Positions 49,426 through 51,643 of a stretch of 51,643 nt of DNA are shown here, one piece after another. The notes beneath the pieces are model-generated. The model did no database searches. It worked only from the letters and a program-made list of their open reading frames with translations, and was not told where the DNA came from. The stretch is from an uncultured Clostridia bacterium (GTDB taxonomy: Bacteria > Bacillota > Clostridia > Christensenellales > Aristaeellaceae). The stretch's first letter is position 1; each line of letters begins with the position of its first letter. Position numbers and translations under genes: made by a program. The stretch spans positions 1 to 51,643 of the forward strand of contig CAKTXH010000003.1 of NCBI GenBank assembly GCA_934630975.1, written 5' to 3'.

Positions 49426-49454
49426 ATTCTAGCACATCAAATGAAAATAAACAA
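49426..49454 (-). promoter_or_regulatory. Sigma-A promoter of the aminotransferase-transporter operon
   Basis: On the minus strand TTGTTT (49454-49449), 17 bases, TAGAAT (49431-49426). Confidence 0.65.
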
Positions 49455-49520
49455 CAGGTAATCCGGCTTTTCTTTATAAATAGCAAAGATTTTTTCAAAC
49501 TGGCCGAAAAATAAAGTATT

Positions 49521-49567
49521 TTTATGCAGAATATACACTTGACATATGCATAAACCCGTCGTAAAAT
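49521..49567 (+). promoter_or_regulatory. Promoter of the binding-protein gene with TATGCATAAA in the spacer
   Basis: TTGACA (49539-49544), 17-base spacer, TAAAAT (49562-49567). TATGCATAAA fills 49545-49554 directly after the -35, and TTTATGCAGA lies at 49521-49530. The same core is in the spacer of the other binding-protein promoter (20196-20205). Confidence 0.72.
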
Positions 49568-49623
49568 AGCATCATCGTTTTTGCGGGATGTTCCCGCAGA
49601 AGAAAAAAGGAGGAAATCCGATT

Positions 49624-50388
49624 ATGAAAAAGATTCTTGCGTTCGCCCTTGCACTGGCGATGATTCTCACCTGCTCCCTCGCGCTGGCCGATCGTCTGGA
49701 CGATATCAAGGCCGCCGGCAAGCTGACCGTCGCGACCAGCCCGGACTGGCCGCCGTATGAGTACATCGACGACGACGGCAACATCGTCGGCACCGATATC
49801 CTCATGTGCGAGTGGATGGCCGAGCAGCTCGGCGTGGAGCTGGAGATTCAGCCGATGGCGTTCGACGCCTGCCTCGCGGCCGTCGGCCAGGGCGATGTGG
49901 ACATGATGGTCGCCGGCCTGACCTACGATGAGAACCGTCTGGCCCGCATGGAGCTGACCGGCATCTACTGGAATGAAGGCGATCAGGGCGTACTCGTCAA
50001 GAAGGGCACCGGCGCTTCCTACAACTCCGCTGAGTCCTTCGCGGGCAAGACCGTTGCCGCGCAGAACGGCACCAACCAGCAGATCATGGCTGAAGAGCAG
50101 CTGCCGGAGAGCACCACGGTTGAGCTTGTCACCAAGATCCCGGATGGCGTGAACATGGTGAAGACCGGCCGTATTGACGGTCTGGTTGTGCCGAAGACCG
50201 TTTACGACAGTATTCTTGCCGAGAACGACGACCTTGAGGTTGCGGATTTCGCGTTTGACTTCCAGGGCGGCAACTACATCGCCAGCGTCAAGGGCGAGGA
50301 TGCGCTCACCGCGAAGATTCAGGAGATGATCGACACCATCAATGCCGAGGGTCTCTATCAGCAGTGGGTGGACGAGATTCAGAAGTAA
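49624..50388 (+). CDS. Polar amino-acid ABC transporter, substrate-binding protein (second system)
   Basis: 254 residues from ATG 49624 (AAAGGAGG upstream). Signal peptide 1-22 (KK, FALALAMILTCSLALA). The SBP_bac_3 fold has LDDIKAAGKLTVATSPDWPP, YEYIDDDGNIVGTDILMCEW, FDACLAAVGQGDVDMMVAGL and TYDENRLARMELTG. Compared with the binding protein at 20258 it lacks the TATEERK motif (TYDENRLAR instead), so specificity probably differs. It has no adjacent permease on its strand. The divergent operon that begins at 49363 holds a permease and ATPase without a binding protein, and the two halves most likely make one transporter. Confidence 0.9.
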   Translation: MKKILAFALALAMILTCSLALADRLDDIKAAGKLTVATSPDWPPYEYIDDDGNIVGTDILMCEWMAEQLGVELEIQPMAFDACLAAVGQGDVDMMVAGLTYDENRLARMELTGIYWNEGDQGVLVKKGTGASYNSAESFAGKTVAAQNGTNQQIMAEEQLPESTTVELVTKIPDGVNMVKTGRIDGLVVPKTVYDSILAENDDLEVADFAFDFQGGNYIASVKGEDALTAKIQEMIDTINAEGLYQQWVDEIQK

Positions 50389-50409
50389 TCTCTGAGCAAT
50401 TGCAAAGTG

Positions 50410-50446
50410 AAAGCCGCCGGGCGACGAACCCGGCGGCTTTTGTTTT
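50410..50446 (+). terminator. Terminator after the second binding-protein gene
   Basis: AAGCCGCCGGG (50411-50421) pairs perfectly with CCCGGCGGCTT (50429-50439), followed by TTGTTTT. Confidence 0.92.
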
Positions 50447-50473
50447 GCCGTATATAAAGAAACATGATATAAT
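50445..50473 (+). promoter_or_regulatory. Promoter of the type I toxin mRNA
   Basis: TTGCCG (50445-50450), 17-base spacer, TATAAT (50468-50473). The expected transcript start is at about 50480, which is where the terminal inverted repeat TGTAGACAAG begins (50481). Confidence 0.78.
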
Positions 50474-50480
50474 GCTTGCG

Positions 50481-50495
50481 TGTAGACAAGCAGGG
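50481..50495. repeat. Left terminal inverted repeat of the toxin locus
   Basis: TGTAGACAAGCAGGG here is complementary to CCCTACTTGTCTACA at 50731-50745 (14 of 15 positions). In the mRNA this would join the 5' end to the 3' region. Confidence 0.8.
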
Positions 50496-50509
50496 TCTAC
50501 GGGGTGGTG

Positions 50510-50542
50510 CCTCCGCATAGGGCGTACAACAGAAGCGGAGGT
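50510..50542 (+). promoter_or_regulatory. Shine-Dalgarno-sequestering stem in the toxin mRNA leader
   Basis: CCTCCGC (50510-50516) pairs perfectly with GCGGAGG (50535-50541), burying the ribosome site GGAGG of the toxin start at 50550. The loop is 18 bases. Such locked leaders are typical of type I toxins. Confidence 0.8.
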
Positions 50543-50549
50543 GATTGGA

Positions 50550-50639
50550 ATGACGAACGTTGAATTGCTCAATGCTCTTATTTCCATCGCAGGGCTTGTT
50601 CTGAGCGCTTTTGCACTCGGCTATTCCTTAAAGCGATAA
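50550..50639 (+). CDS. Putative type I toxin: 29-residue hydrophobic peptide
   Basis: 29 residues with a short polar N-terminus (MTNVE), one hydrophobic helix (about 6-25, LLNALISIAGLVLSAFALGY) and a basic tail (SLKR). This is the shape of membrane-acting type I toxins such as TxpA, BsrG and holin-like peptides, although I do not recognise the exact family. GGAGGTGATTGGA precedes the ATG but is held in a stem. A longer in-frame opening from 50364 crosses a terminator and is rejected. An antisense RNA gene overlaps the 3' part of its message, and the locus is bounded by its own promoter and terminator. Confidence 0.78.
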   Translation: MTNVELLNALISIAGLVLSAFALGYSLKR

Positions 50640-50738
50640 AAAGACCGCCTCGCAGCTGCAACTGCTTGGCGGTTTACGGTCTTTGACCTGATCATGGCCA
50701 TGTGGTGGGTTTCCACCTCGTAGGTTGTCCCCCTACTT
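50638..50738 (-). ncRNA. Predicted cis-antisense antitoxin RNA (about 100 nt)
   Basis: A consensus promoter on the minus strand (50773-50745) would start an RNA near 50738. It would end after a hairpin (ACCGCC at 50673-50668 with GGCGGT at 50650-50645) and a T5 run at 50642-50638. It is complementary to the 3' half of the toxin message, as in the txpA/RatA and bsrG/SR4 pairs. The duplex would be an RNase III substrate. Confidence 0.72.
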
Positions 50739-50745
50739 GTCTACA
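50731..50745. repeat. Right terminal inverted repeat of the toxin locus
   Basis: CCCTACTTGTCTACA, partner of 50481-50495. It is also the first transcribed stretch of the antisense RNA, so both RNAs begin with nearly the same sequence (TGTAGACAAG-C/T-AGGG). Confidence 0.8.
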
Positions 50746-50773
50746 TTGTACGCCATCCCTGCCCGCTTGTCAA
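50745..50773 (-). promoter_or_regulatory. Consensus promoter of the antisense RNA
   Basis: On the minus strand TTGACA (50773-50768), 17 bases, TACAAT (50750-50745). This is stronger than the toxin promoter, as expected for an antitoxin. The -35 overlaps the loop of the toxin terminator. Confidence 0.82.
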
Positions 50774-50796
50774 CCCAAGCAGGCAGGGTCTTTTCA
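50757..50796 (+). terminator. Terminator of the toxin mRNA
   Basis: CCCTGCC-C-GCTTG (50757-50769) pairs with CAAGC-A-GGCAGGG (50776-50788), loop TCAACC, then TCTTTT. The toxin mRNA would be about 315 nt. Confidence 0.85.
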
Positions 50797-50857
50797 ATTC
50801 ATGAAAGATTGCGCAAAGACTGCTTAAAGGTGGAGAGCGCTTTGTGCTATCATACAG

Positions 50858-51245
50858 TTATTTCATTAGAATGTTTTTCGCCCATGCCATGATTTCATCG
50901 GCAAATTGTAATGCGTGTACAACCGTGGATTCGTCAATTTGGATATCATTCGGATAGCGAACAATGACACCGAAAGCGTTTAGACTATCGGCAATATCCA
51001 ATAAGTCATCTGAGACGGGAACGTGATTTTTCATTTGTTCAAGCAGAAAGGAAAGATCATGCTTTCGTGGAAGCCCGCCCAGAATTTTTAACGCCATGTA
51101 AACGGCTTTGATTGCCTTTTCGGCGGCCTGCTGACAATGATAGCAGATCATTTCAAATGGCGGGGGAGAAGTTTGACCAAAGGTGTTTGGCTACCGCAAG
51201 GTCTTTTTCTGCAAAGTCCATCCATCGCAGCACCTCATAGTCCAT
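50858..51245 (-). pseudogene. HEPN-domain protein of an MNT/HEPN module, frameshifted
   Basis: From ATG 51245 the frame reads MDYEVLRWMDFAEKDLAVAK and HLWSNFSP, then meets a stop after ATT. Reading resumes one frame over as PPFEMICYHCQQAAEKAIKA to the end. Removing one C from the C5 tract (G5 on the plus strand, 51162-51166) restores one uninterrupted HEPN protein of about 128 residues. The C-terminal part includes the RYPND motif (in FGVIVRYPNDIQI) typical of MNT-associated HEPN proteins; no RX4-6H RNase motif is evident. The start overlaps the MNT stop by 11 bases. It may be a real mutation, phase variation or a sequencing slip. The 97-residue frame 50858-51151 is the largest intact piece. 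Confidence 0.8.
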
Positions 51246-51549
51246 ACAGCAACATCCCTTTCTGCGCGACCTCATGTTCAAGCGTAGCATGAATCTTGCG
51301 TTCGTCGAATTTGCTCTGTGTGCCGATAAGGATGTCTACGGGATGCTGTTTAATGCCGCGGATGGAGCGATACGCCTGCCGCATCAGCGAGATGAGGTCG
51401 GTACGACTGTCCTCTACAATGATATAGAAATCGAAATCGCTCTCTGCGGTGTATGTTCCGTTGGCATAAGAGCCGAAGAGGTAGATTTTCAGCGGCGCAA
51501 GCTGACGGACAAAGCAGTCCTTAAGCGCGTTGATTTCGTCAAGCGGCAT
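51235..51549 (-). CDS. Minimal nucleotidyltransferase (MntA-like)
   Basis: 104 residues from ATG 51549 (AAGGAGGG upstream); a longer frame to 51633 crosses the promoter. The nucleotidyltransferase motif GS-x10-D-x-D is complete: GSYANGTYTAESDFDFYIIV (about 29-48). A third acidic residue is likely in HPVDILIG. In HepT/MntA type VII toxin-antitoxin systems the MNT partner adenylylates the HEPN toxin to silence it; in other pairs the roles are unclear. The HEPN gene overlaps its 3' end. Confidence 0.85.
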   Translation of the reverse strand: MPLDEINALKDCFVRQLAPLKIYLFGSYANGTYTAESDFDFYIIVEDSRTDLISLMRQAYRSIRGIKQHPVDILIGTQSKFDERKIHATLEHEVAQKGMLLYGL

Positions 51550-51573
51550 ATCAATCCCTCCTTTTTTGATTCT

Positions 51574-51602
51574 ATTATATGCGATTGCGCAAACGGAATC
51601 AA
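51574..51602 (-). promoter_or_regulatory. Sigma-A promoter of the MNT/HEPN operon
   Basis: On the minus strand TTGATT (51602-51597), 17 bases, TATAAT (51579-51574). Nothing further is recognised from 51603 to the window end. Confidence 0.8.
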
Positions 51603-51643
51603 GGAGAATATACAACAAGACCGCCCATCCCACATCGGGGAGA

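Noticed and set aside
50364..50639. 91-codon frame ending with the toxin peptide
   Set aside because: Its first 62 codons run through the end of the binding-protein gene, its terminator, the toxin promoter and the untranslated leader. The real start is ATG 50550 with a ribosome site.

Overview
The window looks like the chromosome of a GC-rich, endospore-forming member of the Clostridia. Evidence for spore formation is a small acid-soluble spore protein at the left edge and the sporulation genes yqfC and yqfD. The gene order yqfC-yqfD-phoH-pgpH-ybeY-cdd-era and the block plsX-acpP-rnc-smc-ftsY are classic Firmicutes neighbourhoods. Short palindromic intergenic repeats of kinds common in gut Clostridia are scattered through it. 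A genus cannot be named from sequence alone.

Layout. 1-5130: spore protein gene (cut by the edge), tRNA-Gly(GCC), a secreted SH3 protein, a GNAT acetyltransferase, the purine pair purC-purB and a stripped response-regulator-like protein. 5258-12554: a putative zinc peptidase, then the tightly overlapping yqfC-yqfD-phoH-pgpH-ybeY-cdd-era block, covering sporulation, c-di-AMP turnover, rRNA maturation and ribosome assembly. 12719-18371: two tandem secreted SH3-type paralogues, an XRE-TPR regulator, an AEC transporter, a 76-residue Cys-containing protein and a double-cupin protein. 18601-23750: a peptide and amino-acid scavenging set: C69 dipeptidase, polar amino-acid ABC transporter (binding protein, permease, ATPase) and an M20 peptidase.

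23946-28249 (minus strand): a two-gene operon for a 2-hydroxyacyl-CoA dehydratase activase system, apparently split from a single large protein. 28693-38026: trmH-like methyltransferase, plsX, acpP, rnc, smc, ftsY, a membrane-anchored unknown and dus. 38099-43982: an SdpI-like membrane protein, an FprA-type flavodiiron protein, a GNAT protein, a TSUP permease overlapping enolase, and a secreted protein with four SH3 domains. 44322-50388: a minus-strand run of aminotransferase, GldA-like dehydrogenase, ABC permease, ABC ATPase, rluA-type pseudouridine synthase and an aminotransferase remnant. A divergent amino-acid binding protein faces this run and probably serves the same transporter.

The most unusual part is the right end (50445-51602), where two apparent toxin-antitoxin modules lie side by side. 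The first has every sign of a type I system: a 29-residue hydrophobic peptide, its Shine-Dalgarno site locked in a stem, an mRNA whose 5' and 3' ends are complementary, and a convergent antisense RNA with a consensus promoter. The second is an MNT/HEPN pair whose HEPN gene is broken by a one-base slip in a C5 tract. Other signals worth a look are palindromic TATGCATAA elements in both amino-acid binding-protein promoters, helically spaced GCATAA repeats, and an aminotransferase remnant that ends exactly at a repeat.
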